This document shows positions 16,822 through 25,879 of a DNA stretch of 64,000 nucleotides, one piece after another (the stretch's first letter is position 1; each line of letters begins with the position of its first letter). Under the pieces are notes generated by a model. The model was not told the DNA's origin and made no database searches. It was given only the letters and a program-made list of their open reading frames with translations. The stretch is from Natrialba aegyptia DSM 13077 (lineage in GTDB: Archaea > Halobacteriota > Halobacteria > Halobacteriales > Natrialbaceae). The stretch spans positions 62,001 to 126,000 of the forward strand of contig NZ_AOIP01000016.1 in the NCBI RefSeq assembly GCF_000337535.1, written 5' to 3'. Made by a program: the position numbers and the translations under genes.

Positions 16822-16997
16822 AGCGGTCTCGGTAGTGGCAACACTATCTAGCGCGGCTATTTCCCAGCAAAATATTCTGCTTCCTGCATAGCTCGACGTT
16901 CTCCCCACAGGGATACGGCACGGAGAGGTGGGAATGTGTTTTGATGAAGTCCCCGTTAGGGACACATCTAACAAAGAATCCAACGTTTTCTGTTCAG

Positions 16998-18287
16998 CTA
17001 TTGTGTACGCTGTAGTACTACCTCATGATCCGTGAGGTCTTCTGATAACTGTGGGATATAACAACTAACATTAAAATCTGTTTTCGAATTTCCAGCAATC
17101 TGGATACGCTGATCCGGTGTAGCAACGAGATAGCCAGAATCAGTATAAACTCGGCCCACAACGAAAAACGCTCGGCTATTTGTATTCGTGTTCTCTATTG
17201 TTCCTTTTATTTTTGCCATATTTTGATCACCAAGTTTCTTTACCTCCATTTCCGAACAGAGAATTTGGAAGCCCCGTTGGTCTCCTTGTTCAGGAATTTC
17301 ATAGTCAACTTCCCACTGGATATCTAAATCAGAATGTGGATGATCTGGATACGGTGGTTCTTGAGGAGAATATTTCAGCGGGATTTGCTTATAAGCATCA
17401 TATGAGGAATCACAAGCAAGTCTTTGTTTTGCATATTTATTTATGTCTGTCATTAGAATTATGGCATTAGTACCTGGACGAACTGAACATCTTTTCATCT
17501 TAATTGCACCAACAGCTTCCTTTTCACCATTGTTTGATATTTTGACTACTCCCTTTACTGTTACAGAATATGCGCTAACATCCTTTTCGTTAGCAGTCCT
17601 AACTTCAATAATTGGATTGACCCGCCAATCCCAAAATGATTCTTGAACGGACTCCAATTTTACTGCACTAATCCAGACATTGGGGAGAGTCAATGATACT
17701 GGGGAATAAGGTATAATATTCCGAACAATATCCTTAATTCTCTTCCAGTATGCTAAATAGAACCGGGGAGGGCTTGGCACAACTGATACATTATTATACC
17801 CCGATTTAACCCACAATTCTCCCTTCCGTTCTCCATGTGATTGACAGCTAATCCGATAGTCAATAGTGTAATCTCTATCTTGTTCTAGTAGTATATCTCC
17901 AAAAAATAACTTGTATTTGGACCCTGGGTGGAGAGTATCATCTATTTTGAATCTATGGCGATCGCCAGGCGCGCCGATGTATCCGTGGTTATCATGCTGA
18001 AAATCTAAAATTGAATTTTCACCGTCAATATCTGCATCATTAGGAAAGTCCCAAGTATTGCTGTGTATTTCAAGATAAACATCGTTAGCATTCTTCCACC
18101 CAGAATTCTCAATATATACAGATAAGTTCCCTGTTATAGTGGATTCTCTTCGCCCATATCCAGTTGTTTCCCCAACAAGCCGTAATCGGGGGCGTCTGAT
18201 AATGAACTTATGTATTGCAACTAAACCCGCTAAAGCACCGATGATGCTCCCAATTATTGACCAGTGACTGACCACAAATTCGTACAC
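16998..18287 (-). CDS. AT-rich membrane-anchored orphan protein (429 aa)
   Basis: One N-terminal membrane helix (about residues 8-26, WSIIGSIIGALAGLVAIHKF) precedes ~400 residues rich in predicted beta strands, which look like two or more immunoglobulin-like segments. The first (TITGNLSVYIENSGWKNANDV) and the last (MAKIKGTIENTNTNSRAFF, with DFNVSCYIP) resemble FxLYD-type beta sandwiches. Base composition is visibly lower in G+C than neighbours, a sign of transfer. No enzymatic motif is seen. It could be an effector or sensor in the island, but there is no evidence. Intergenic 16822-16997 is empty. Confidence 0.6.
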   Translation of the reverse strand: MYEFVVSHWSIIGSIIGALAGLVAIHKFIIRRPRLRLVGETTGYGRRESTITGNLSVYIENSGWKNANDVYLEIHSNTWDFPNDADIDGENSILDFQHDNHGYIGAPGDRHRFKIDDTLHPGSKYKLFFGDILLEQDRDYTIDYRISCQSHGERKGELWVKSGYNNVSVVPSPPRFYLAYWKRIKDIVRNIIPYSPVSLTLPNVWISAVKLESVQESFWDWRVNPIIEVRTANEKDVSAYSVTVKGVVKISNNGEKEAVGAIKMKRCSVRPGTNAIILMTDINKYAKQRLACDSSYDAYKQIPLKYSPQEPPYPDHPHSDLDIQWEVDYEIPEQGDQRGFQILCSEMEVKKLGDQNMAKIKGTIENTNTNSRAFFVVGRVYTDSGYLVATPDQRIQIAGNSKTDFNVSCYIPQLSEDLTDHEVVLQRTQ

Positions 18288-18742
18288 AGAATGTATTATT
18301 ATACCAGTATTGATCTGTGGTCATAGTTCTCGTGTTATCAGAAACACAGGGTGTCCGGAATCCCTGCTTTCCGGATAATAAGTACTAGAAAACAAGCCTT
18401 CTCGGAGGTCTTGAAGAGAATATCAGGGAGATTTTGTCCGACTCTGTTGTCCTTATCGGACATTGATTGTCCGAGACTCCCCGAACTCTCGGACACGATG
18501 ATTCCGGTAACCACGCCTGCTTATCGACCGCTGGGATCCCTACCAATTAGCGTATTTATTCGAAGAGTCGTGATGAATACAGAACGCAAGTTGGTCACTT
18601 GACCTCGCCGTTACAGACATAATTGTCATTTTACTACTAGCTCATATCCTATAGACTCGGATGCGAACACAGGACAGCCTCGGTGGATTGCTCGTTCGAA
18701 TTGTCCGAACTACTATTAGCTATCGATGGTTTAATTCCTCGT
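18288..18742. other. Intergenic region, no supported gene
   Basis: About 455 AT-richer bases between the membrane orphan and the next gene. Short frames exist but lack coding character. A TACTATTAG element at 18712-18720, ~23-31 bp before the ATG at 18743, could be a TATA box. There is a local palindromic look around GGACACGATGATTCCGG, but no clear terminator or repeat. Confidence 0.35.
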
Positions 18743-19282
18743 ATGAAAGAAATTCCTCGTCAGACTGACTACGACAGTACAACCGAGTGGCTTGAAACAG
18801 TTGCTGATGAGACGGATACGGATTTTGAAGTACTGAAAGCCGTTGGTACACAACTCCGTCCTGAGCTCATCTCACTCCCTGAATCCGACAAGCGAGACCA
18901 ACTACAGCGCCTTCTAAAAGAGCATACAGAATTTATGGCGGAGGTTGAGGGAGATGCAGACGCTTGGATTGATATCTATTTCGAGCGAGACGGAGAGATC
19001 GATAACTACTACCAGTACTTGATGATGAGCCACAACCTCACGAGAGTAACCGACGAAGAGGTTGAAGCGATGAAAGAAGTCAATGAGGAAGAGGATATGG
19101 ATTTAGACGTTCAACCTGAACATGATTTTGTGATGGGGACGCAGTTAGACTGGGAAGGCGTCGAGGAAGAACTCCGCCTCGTTCGGAAGATCCTCAACGA
19201 AGTCTACGGGGTCGGTATTGACGATATAGAACGTGCTGAAGAACAGCGGAACGGTAAGATAATTAGTTGGACTGAAGTCTAA
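18743..19282 (+). CDS. Acidic helical protein, unknown (179 aa)
   Basis: Mostly helical acidic protein beginning MKEIPRQTDYDSTTEWLETV. It has no recognisable catalytic motif. A run of acidic residues (EVEAMKEVNEEEDMDLDVQ) lies in the middle. The ATG at 18743 was preferred because of leaderless-promoter spacing; an in-frame GTG at 18683 would add 20 residues. It lies just before the nuclease cassette (19407-21316) with its own intergenic gap of 124 bp, so it could be a small partner or immunity-type protein (inference). Confidence 0.55.
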   Translation: MKEIPRQTDYDSTTEWLETVADETDTDFEVLKAVGTQLRPELISLPESDKRDQLQRLLKEHTEFMAEVEGDADAWIDIYFERDGEIDNYYQYLMMSHNLTRVTDEEVEAMKEVNEEEDMDLDVQPEHDFVMGTQLDWEGVEEELRLVRKILNEVYGVGIDDIERAEEQRNGKIISWTEV

Positions 19283-19406
19283 TTCTTCTAAGTCTCTGTT
19301 GTCAGCGAAACATTCCATGTCTAAATATACAAATATCTGTTCGTATTCTCAGACAAGATGAAAATGACGAATCATTTGTAGATGGATTAGACACTAACAG
19401 GTAGCT

Positions 19407-20015
19407 ATGAGTGACAAACCTGACATTCTTACTGAACTAGCTGACTCATTTGCGTCTGTAATTCCAGCTGTCGATACAGGTGCTGAACACGACCGATGGA
19501 AACCTGGAATCGGGCCATTCGAGGAAGAGAATCAGATCGAAATGATTCTCGAGGCGCTCGAGGACTACCCACTCCGAGAAGCGATCGAGACCGAAGTGTC
19601 GTACCTCGAGGGTTCACGACGATGCGATCTCTTTCTTGATCACGACAGGCTTCAACTTCCAGTGGAGGCCAAGCTACTCCGGTTCCGGTACGATAACGGT
19701 AACATCGATCCGAATAGCTTCGCGCGGATCTTCACGCCGTTCCCTGAACGCAGTTCCTCGTCCCTACTTACCGACACGAAGAAACTCTACGAGTCGGAGT
19801 TTGGATCGAACGGTGGAGTACTCGGTCTCTATTACGAAAAAGTCGACGAGGAGTACGAGCAAATGACTGCCGAAGCAGTTGCCGAGAAGTTCTGTATGGA
19901 TGTGGATCACTGGTATGATTTCCAAGTAGAAACGAGGAATATCGCCTACTTTGACGGGCTACAGCATCCCGTTCATCAGCAAGGCGCTGTCATCGCATGG
20001 GAGATTGTCGAGTAA
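19407..20015 (+). CDS. PD-(D/E)XK-like nuclease (202 aa)
   Basis: Likely a restriction-endonuclease-fold protein. The core is ETEVSYLEGSRRCDLFLD (catalytic Asp candidate Asp74), then LQLPVEAKLLR, giving Glu87-x-Lys89. Around residues 115-145 a helix and hydrophobic strand (LLTDTKKLYESEFG, then GGVLGLYYEK) fit the rest of the fold. It begins a rightward cassette with 7-bp spacing to the DUF6884-like gene. Inference: a defence nuclease acting on foreign or modified DNA. Family assignment rests on motif spacing only. Confidence 0.6.
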   Translation: MSDKPDILTELADSFASVIPAVDTGAEHDRWKPGIGPFEEENQIEMILEALEDYPLREAIETEVSYLEGSRRCDLFLDHDRLQLPVEAKLLRFRYDNGNIDPNSFARIFTPFPERSSSSLLTDTKKLYESEFGSNGGVLGLYYEKVDEEYEQMTAEAVAEKFCMDVDHWYDFQVETRNIAYFDGLQHPVHQQGAVIAWEIVE

Positions 20016-20022
20016 TCGAATA

Positions 20023-20451
20023 ATGACCGAAATAGGACTAGTAAGCTGTACGAAAACGAAACGCGAGCAACCAGCGCCACCGGGTGAACTGTACAGTCCG
20101 TCAACGCTGTTCAGCAAGGTACGCCGGTACTGTGAACGTCACCACGACAACTGGTACGTCCTTTCCGCTAAACACCATCTGCTCGAACCGGATGGTCCGC
20201 CGATCGAGCCTTACGACGAGACCCTCACTGGCGCTCGAGTAGCACGAAAGCGAGAGTGGTCCCAAACCGTGTATGACGATTTGAAGGCGGCGGATCTGCT
20301 CGAATCTGATACCACCCTCGTATTCCATGCGGGGAAAGCGTACTACGAGGAATTGCTTCCCCTCCTCGAAGAACACAACGTCCAGATACGGATTCCGACT
20401 GAGGGATTAATGATAGGTGAGCGGCTTGCATGGTACAACGAACAGATATGA
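20023..20451 (+). CDS. DUF6884-like protein (142 aa)
   Basis: 142 residues with the pattern IGLVSCTKTKRE near the start (a conserved Ser-Cys-x-Lys), LYSPSTLFSKVRRYCE, WYVLSAKHHLLEP, and FHAGKAYYEELLPLL. I recall this as the DUF6884 family, distantly like YaaA-type DNA-binding proteins found near DNA-modification and repair genes. Its stop overlaps the start of the next GIY-YIG gene by 4 bp (ATGA). The start at 20023 follows the PD-(D/E)XK gene by 7 bp, so the two are probably co-transcribed. Biochemical role not established to my knowledge. Confidence 0.65.
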   Translation: MTEIGLVSCTKTKREQPAPPGELYSPSTLFSKVRRYCERHHDNWYVLSAKHHLLEPDGPPIEPYDETLTGARVARKREWSQTVYDDLKAADLLESDTTLVFHAGKAYYEELLPLLEEHNVQIRIPTEGLMIGERLAWYNEQI

Positions 20452-20996
20452 ACGAACGAGATCTGTATGCAGACGACTTGATGGGGGTGAATTGGAGCGA
20501 CTGGCTATCTCTTGATCCGACAGATGATGAGTTGACGGCGATCTCGACCGACCCTGGACTCTACCGCGTTCGCCATCGTGACCGTGACGGCCTCGAGTAC
20601 ATCGGTCAAACCGGCCGGAGTACACGCGGTCGGGTAAGCGCACTAGCACGGAATGTCTTTTCCGAAGAGATGCCGTTCCGTGATCCGCACACAGCTGCAC
20701 CGTGTTTCTGGGCAGTTCGTGATCGAGACGGACCGGCGTTCGAAGTATCGACCGCGACGCCGTCGTTTGCTACCCACGACCAAGACCGGAAGGGTCTCGA
20801 GGAAGCACTCATCGCGATCGCACGTCGCGAAATAGGTGAAAGTCCGACCGCGAACTTCGGGCGGATCATCCCCGACTACTCACAGTCGGGATATCGAAGT
20901 GATGGGTACGTTGTGGCACCCTCGAGGAGGGAGAGATCGAACCAAACACCGAACCCGGTCGAGGACCAGTTCCGTGGAAAAACGTCGACGATGTGA
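20448..20996 (+). CDS. GIY-YIG-like nuclease 1 (182 aa)
   Basis: The core is PGLYRVRHRD (the GIY position, with Leu for Ile), then LEYIGQTGRS (YIG) and TRGRVSAL (catalytic Arg candidate), then EALIAIARR (Glu) and TANFGR (Asn). All five conserved elements are present. The protein has an N-terminal ~35-residue extension and ~20 C-terminal residues without known motif. It overlaps the DUF6884-like gene by ATGA and is followed 14 bp later by a second GIY-YIG gene. Likely DNA endonuclease. Confidence 0.7.
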   Translation: MNERDLYADDLMGVNWSDWLSLDPTDDELTAISTDPGLYRVRHRDRDGLEYIGQTGRSTRGRVSALARNVFSEEMPFRDPHTAAPCFWAVRDRDGPAFEVSTATPSFATHDQDRKGLEEALIAIARREIGESPTANFGRIIPDYSQSGYRSDGYVVAPSRRERSNQTPNPVEDQFRGKTSTM

Positions 20997-21010
20997 CTGC
21001 ATCCGATTGA

Positions 21011-21316
21011 ATGGGTCTCGAGTGGAGTGGCCCCTATCAGCTCGGAGATCGACTTGAGCCGGATCTGCCCGAGGTAGGTGTCTACCGGATTTGGTACGAG
21101 AATGACGCACCCCCACTGGCGTATATCGGCGAGACGAAAGCGTTCACAAGCCGACTACGACAACACGAGAAAACATTCGGCAGCGAGGCTCTATTTTCAG
21201 TATCCATTCCAGACGGAATGGATGCGAAGCACAAACGAACCGAGGTCGAAACCGACCTGATCGGTGCGCACTATCTCGAGACAAAGCGATCACCAACAGC
21301 GCAGTTCGGGAACTGA
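21011..21316 (+). CDS. GIY-YIG nuclease 2, minimal (101 aa)
   Basis: A nearly bare GIY-YIG domain: VGVYRIWYEN (GVY), LAYIGETKAF (YIG), SRLRQHEK (catalytic Arg), TEVETDLIGA (Glu metal ligand), and AQFGN (Asn) at the very C-terminus. It directly follows the larger GIY-YIG gene. The two are related but not identical, so they may act as a heterodimer or on different substrates (inference). It converges on the McrC-like gene, with 47 bp between the two stops. Confidence 0.75.
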   Translation: MGLEWSGPYQLGDRLEPDLPEVGVYRIWYENDAPPLAYIGETKAFTSRLRQHEKTFGSEALFSVSIPDGMDAKHKRTEVETDLIGAHYLETKRSPTAQFGN

Positions 21317-21363
21317 GTCAGTAGGAGCGTTTGCCCGTGACACAGAAAGGATCGCACTGCCGG

Positions 21364-22695
21364 TTACAGATCGAGGATATCTCCTGGCTCGACTGACTCT
21401 GCGATTGACTGGTATGCCAGATGCACGAGGTCATCTCGCGGCCCCTCAGGTTGGTGTCCATCAGTGACTATGACGCCCTCAAAGTCAATCGAGTCCTCAT
21501 CCACCAAATATTCGTCAGTATCCCATCGACGAGACGCCGCCTCCTCAGGGCGCGCATACTCAAGATACTCGAAGATCTCTTGGACAGCATCCGAAAACAC
21601 ACTCTCACTTGACGAGTGCTTGAACTCCCCGAGCAGGATCTTCCTCGGTGTCTTGTCAGCGTCTTTCCGTTCATTGACGACCATTATGAGGTCAGGTCGC
21701 CCTTGATAAAGGGGACGATGACTTTTACGTCCCAGAAAGTTCCTGTGCCGATCGAGCACCCGCTCATACCTGCGGAGATACTCATCCATCGGGTCCTCCG
21801 GCAGCCGCTCGTTGAAAGTCAGTGGTCCCGTCTCATCGTGGTACACTTCGATCTGCCAGCGGTCGGTCCGAAGTTCCGCGATCGCACCGCTCCCGGCCTC
21901 GATCGTATGCAGGGCGACCTCGTATTCATCCTCCAAGGAGCGAAGCAGCCTGAAAACGCAGGCAAGCTCAAACAGCGTTGCGGTGTCGGGAACGAACAAT
22001 GTTTCGAACAGAATCTCCCGAACACGCGGCTCATCGAACTCGTTGTTCAGGAGCCTATCGTACAGCTGATAGAGCTCGTAGGCCTCGTAGTACAACGGCT
22101 GTCTAGACCGACGGGCAGCCTCTAGGTGTGACGCCTCGATTGGGGTGTCCTCGTCAGCATTGATACGATCTAAGTGAATATTCTGCGAAATGCGTCGAAC
22201 AAACGCCTCCGCGTTAGCATCCGACCATACATCGCGTCGCCACGATTGGTCGATGGCCGAGATATCTGTCTTGACTGTCTCAGCGAGTATGCTCAGGAGT
22301 GTCTTCAGAAGGACGTTCTCCGGGAGTTGATACTCGGTATACGGCGACCGCGTGACGAACTTCGAGCGATCGTCCGGATTCTCGGCGTAGCGAGCCCGGT
22401 ACGTCTGGCCCCAGTCCACTGCTCCGCGAACCTCGCCGCGAACTTGCTCACGTTCGACGTTGCTCGCGGTCCGCACCCGACGCAGTCGTTCCGGAAGTTC
22501 ATCGAGGTAGTCCCGCACTGGCTCCGAGAGCGTGAAGTGGATCCGCTTTAGCCGATCGAAGTCGCTGATCGAGAGGCCGGTTGAGTCCAACCGTTCAGTC
22601 ACTGCCTGCTGATTGATCGTCCGGCCACTGCGGAGGTATGCGATCAGATCGCGCTGGACCGTCTCTGCGAGAGCGCTACGACTCGTCTTGCTCAT
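21364..22695 (-). CDS. mcrC: McrC-like nuclease subunit (443 aa)
   Basis: Partner of the GTPase encoded upstream. The C-terminal third has a PD-(D/E)XK site: RPDLIMVV (Asp around residue 332), then ILLGEFKH (Glu and Lys around 348-350). The N-terminal ~300 residues are helical and match the McrC/DUF2357-like shape. Its ATG lies 20 bp inside the mcrB-like gene's end, indicating translational coupling. Classical McrBC cleaves DNA with modified cytosine between two recognition sites; here the target is unknown. Confidence 0.7.
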   Translation of the reverse strand: MSKTSRSALAETVQRDLIAYLRSGRTINQQAVTERLDSTGLSISDFDRLKRIHFTLSEPVRDYLDELPERLRRVRTASNVEREQVRGEVRGAVDWGQTYRARYAENPDDRSKFVTRSPYTEYQLPENVLLKTLLSILAETVKTDISAIDQSWRRDVWSDANAEAFVRRISQNIHLDRINADEDTPIEASHLEAARRSRQPLYYEAYELYQLYDRLLNNEFDEPRVREILFETLFVPDTATLFELACVFRLLRSLEDEYEVALHTIEAGSGAIAELRTDRWQIEVYHDETGPLTFNERLPEDPMDEYLRRYERVLDRHRNFLGRKSHRPLYQGRPDLIMVVNERKDADKTPRKILLGEFKHSSSESVFSDAVQEIFEYLEYARPEEAASRRWDTDEYLVDEDSIDFEGVIVTDGHQPEGPRDDLVHLAYQSIAESVEPGDILDL

Positions 22696-25660
22696 CGGTC
22701 AGGTCAATGCTGAACATATCTTCCGCTGTTCGATACAGGCGCTTCGTTTCTAGTCCTGGGGCACGCCCGGCAGCGATCGAATCCTCGTCGCCATCGGGAT
22801 CGAGCAGCCGTTCACGGGAGGTGTCGAGCCCTCGAAGGAGTGCCTTCCGCTCATCGGGACGCCTTCCTTCGAGCTGGGGCAGTACAAGCGCGATGACTGC
22901 GTCGGTGAGTGCTGCACCTGTCGAACTTCCCTCAATATCGTAGGCATCGACGTAGGTGACCATGTCGTGGAGTATTGCGGGACCGATTGGTTGCTCCTCG
23001 GAGATGTTCGACCACAGTACTGCGAGCGGTGCGGCAACGTCCTCAAGCGTCTTCCGAAGGCCTTCGCGTTTGTCGTCGTCGGCCACTGCGAGCCATGCTG
23101 CGGCGTAGTTGCTCGGGTTATGATCGGATTCGTATTCAGGGTCAAACAGCCATTGCTTCGCGTAACCCTCATCTGTCCGTGCGTGAGGGATCCCAACGTG
23201 AATGAAAGCGAACCGGCGCATAAACGCATAGGACATCTCGTACAGCGACGCCTTGTCGGCGGTGTTCATCGTCCCAATGAGACGCCAGGACGGTGTCATC
23301 GGGTATCGGTCTGCATTCCTCACGATACGTGACCGCTCGTCCGCATCAATGCCGTCGTCAACCCACTCGACACGGACTGGCCCCTCGTCCTCACCGGACC
23401 CTGAGTACGGTAATTCAACGGAGTCGCCCGTCAGAACCGAAAAGAGTTGGCCGAACGCTTTGTCGATGTCCGAGCGATTGAGTTCATCGATCACTAGCCA
23501 ACGGTTCACGATCTCGTCATCACGTGAGCGGAAGCAGCGCAGGAACTGTCCTGAGGAGAATTCGAGACCGTCACCTGCCCCGTCCTGTGCAGGCATATAT
23601 CCGCCGACCGTGTCGTATGCGGTCCACTCGGACGTTGCCGTCGTGAAAACCCAGTCGTCGACGGCAGCGTTCGTGACGGCGTGTTCGCAAATCGCCTCAG
23701 CGATCTCGGATTTCCCAGTTCCCGGTGGGCCGGTGAAAATAATATTTTTGCCTGAATTTATCGCCGCACGCATCTGAGAAGTTAGTTGCGACGCCTGATC
23801 CGGCGGGTAATAGAGGTCCGAGGGAATATCGGGATCGAACCTCGGGCTGGAAAGCAGATCCTCGAGTCGATCATCGTCTACACGAGTGTTCCCCTGCTCG
23901 AGCAGATACTGTCCAGTGCGGTCCGGGAGAGGGAACAGGTAATCCTGATTCACTCCTTGCGGATTCACTGGATTGTGCCTCTCGAATCGGTAGTTGTCTT
24001 CCAGCAGTTGCTCAAAAACAGAAGCGAAGCTGACAGGTGACTCGAATGGGTCGAAGTTGACGTCGATTCGTTGGTACTCGGTATCGTCTTCGATTCGGCG
24101 GTACGCTGGTGTCGTAACAGTCGATGAACCGATCAGCTCACCCTCTCTGTAGTGGATGATCGTATCACCCGGTTCCAGCTTTCGCAAGTCATGGGCCCAG
24201 TATTGGTCAAGCTCCGCCTCGAGATATTCATCTTCGATTTCATCGGGGTTGTTGTTCTGTTTGACCCAGTAGTAGTCTGCGACCCGAGAGATTGAGTCCT
24301 CGTCGATCCAGTCTTTTTGACTCCCATCGGCCCCGTTACGGATGTCCAGACTCCGGCGTTCGAGTTCGATCAGGTCGTTTCCGAGGTCCGGTTCAAGGTT
24401 TGCGAGCGCCCACCGGAGTTCCTCGAACGCGTTCGTTCGATCGAGTGTCGGCCGTGGGGAGAGACCAGTCCCTGTATCCCACTGTTGGGTGCGCGGGTGG
24501 TCTCCGGACGGAATGGCGATCCATTCGACAGATCGGTAGTAAGGGTGACTCACCGACACGTCGTCGATGCGTTCGTCGAGATAAGTTTGGTCGTACCAGT
24601 AGCCACCTGCGTCGAGTACACCAATTCCGAGCAGGTCCCCACCATCCTTGGCAATGATAATATCGCCAGCGGAGAGTTCATTATAAAAGCGACTAAGATA
24701 GTTTTCTACGCGCTCGCTGCCGTGTTCCGACGCTCGGTCGCGAAGCTCAGCGGACGACAGTTCTGAGAGATCGCCAACGTCCCAGCCGATCGAGCAAACG
24801 CCATATTCTTTCCAAGCGGGCCACAAATGATCCGGCCCGCCGTCCGACTGATGGCCGGCATTAAGTTGCCAGACTGTACGATTGGGGATGTCATTTGCCG
24901 CATACCAGTCGGTCGTATCCGTGTCGCCGTTTGCCCAGTAACAGAAGTTATCCAGATGTCGGTAGTGGTTACGGAACCCGAAGTCACTCCGCACATCCTC
25001 GAAGATCTCGATAGCATCGAAATATTGCTTCGAATTTTCAGGAATCTCGAGGCTGAGACAGATCTCCAGAGTGCTGGTGGTCTGGTCGTTAACAATCGGA
25101 TACCGTTCCGGATGGAGCAGGGAGAATATCGGCGATAACGTTCCAAGACCTACGTTCTCAAGGTCAAGATCGAGCACTGTCACAACCGCTTTGTCCAGTT
25201 CCTCACCTGTGGCCGAATCTTCGAGTAGCGTTTCGAAGGACTTCAAAAGTACCGATTCGGTTTCGCCGTCTGGCACGGTCGTAGGATAGGCGGTTCCGCC
25301 GACGATTCCGCTCTCCTTGCGGTTCTGAATCTTCTCGATGACGGTTTCCACTCGGGGAGACTCAATACCGGTGTCTCGAATACGTTCGATTGTGCTTTCA
25401 GCGCCGATCGTTCTCGACACTTGAACGACTGATTTGAGGGCTGTTAATTCCTCATCACTGAATGATTGTGCCTCGAGAAACGCGTGCAGCAGTTCTCTCG
25501 TAATCTCGGCAGTGTGATCGTGGGCATCTCTAATTATTTCCCATTCTTTGACCCGATCGTACTGATCAACCAGAAAGTAGGTACAGTACCACCGTTCCTT
25601 TGCCACATCGAGAGTGCCATCATCGTATTTGCCGGGCATTAGTAGGTGGTTGGATGTCAC
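22676..25660 (-). CDS. mcrB: McrB-like AAA+ GTPase with two EVE-like domains (994 aa)
   Basis: Modification-dependent restriction motor. The AAA+ domain holds GPPGTGKS (about residues 639-646), the Walker B region VIDELNRSDIDKAFG (about 720) and GTMNTADKASL (about 795), all typical of McrB. Before it are two EVE/PUA-like segments. The first (~262-425) has VWQLNAGH, WPAWKEYGVCSIGWD and LSAGDIIIAKDGGDLLGIG. The second (~458-560) has DYYWVKQNNN and LRKLEPGDTIIHYREGELIG. EVE domains bind modified bases, so a double reader suggests two recognition pockets. The first ~240 residues are an unrecognised helical domain. The gene overlaps mcrC by 20 bp. Confidence 0.8.
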   Translation of the reverse strand: MTSNHLLMPGKYDDGTLDVAKERWYCTYFLVDQYDRVKEWEIIRDAHDHTAEITRELLHAFLEAQSFSDEELTALKSVVQVSRTIGAESTIERIRDTGIESPRVETVIEKIQNRKESGIVGGTAYPTTVPDGETESVLLKSFETLLEDSATGEELDKAVVTVLDLDLENVGLGTLSPIFSLLHPERYPIVNDQTTSTLEICLSLEIPENSKQYFDAIEIFEDVRSDFGFRNHYRHLDNFCYWANGDTDTTDWYAANDIPNRTVWQLNAGHQSDGGPDHLWPAWKEYGVCSIGWDVGDLSELSSAELRDRASEHGSERVENYLSRFYNELSAGDIIIAKDGGDLLGIGVLDAGGYWYDQTYLDERIDDVSVSHPYYRSVEWIAIPSGDHPRTQQWDTGTGLSPRPTLDRTNAFEELRWALANLEPDLGNDLIELERRSLDIRNGADGSQKDWIDEDSISRVADYYWVKQNNNPDEIEDEYLEAELDQYWAHDLRKLEPGDTIIHYREGELIGSSTVTTPAYRRIEDDTEYQRIDVNFDPFESPVSFASVFEQLLEDNYRFERHNPVNPQGVNQDYLFPLPDRTGQYLLEQGNTRVDDDRLEDLLSSPRFDPDIPSDLYYPPDQASQLTSQMRAAINSGKNIIFTGPPGTGKSEIAEAICEHAVTNAAVDDWVFTTATSEWTAYDTVGGYMPAQDGAGDGLEFSSGQFLRCFRSRDDEIVNRWLVIDELNRSDIDKAFGQLFSVLTGDSVELPYSGSGEDEGPVRVEWVDDGIDADERSRIVRNADRYPMTPSWRLIGTMNTADKASLYEMSYAFMRRFAFIHVGIPHARTDEGYAKQWLFDPEYESDHNPSNYAAAWLAVADDDKREGLRKTLEDVAAPLAVLWSNISEEQPIGPAILHDMVTYVDAYDIEGSSTGAALTDAVIALVLPQLEGRRPDERKALLRGLDTSRERLLDPDGDEDSIAAGRAPGLETKRLYRTAEDMFSIDLTDEQDES

Positions 25661-25879
25661 AGTTAAGAAGATACTCTTCGATAGACAACTATGATGTCCT
25701 CAATCCTCAGTTTCATGCCTACAGATCATTATGAATAAGAAGATCTGCATACGGACCAGTCCTATTTTGGTCCAAAATGTCCTCGAAGACAGGCTGCGCG
25801 GACATCCGATCTGCTCCCTAAGTATGATGGAAGAAGTAACTTAGAAAGAGAGAATCAGTATAAGTGGTTCTGAGATCGC

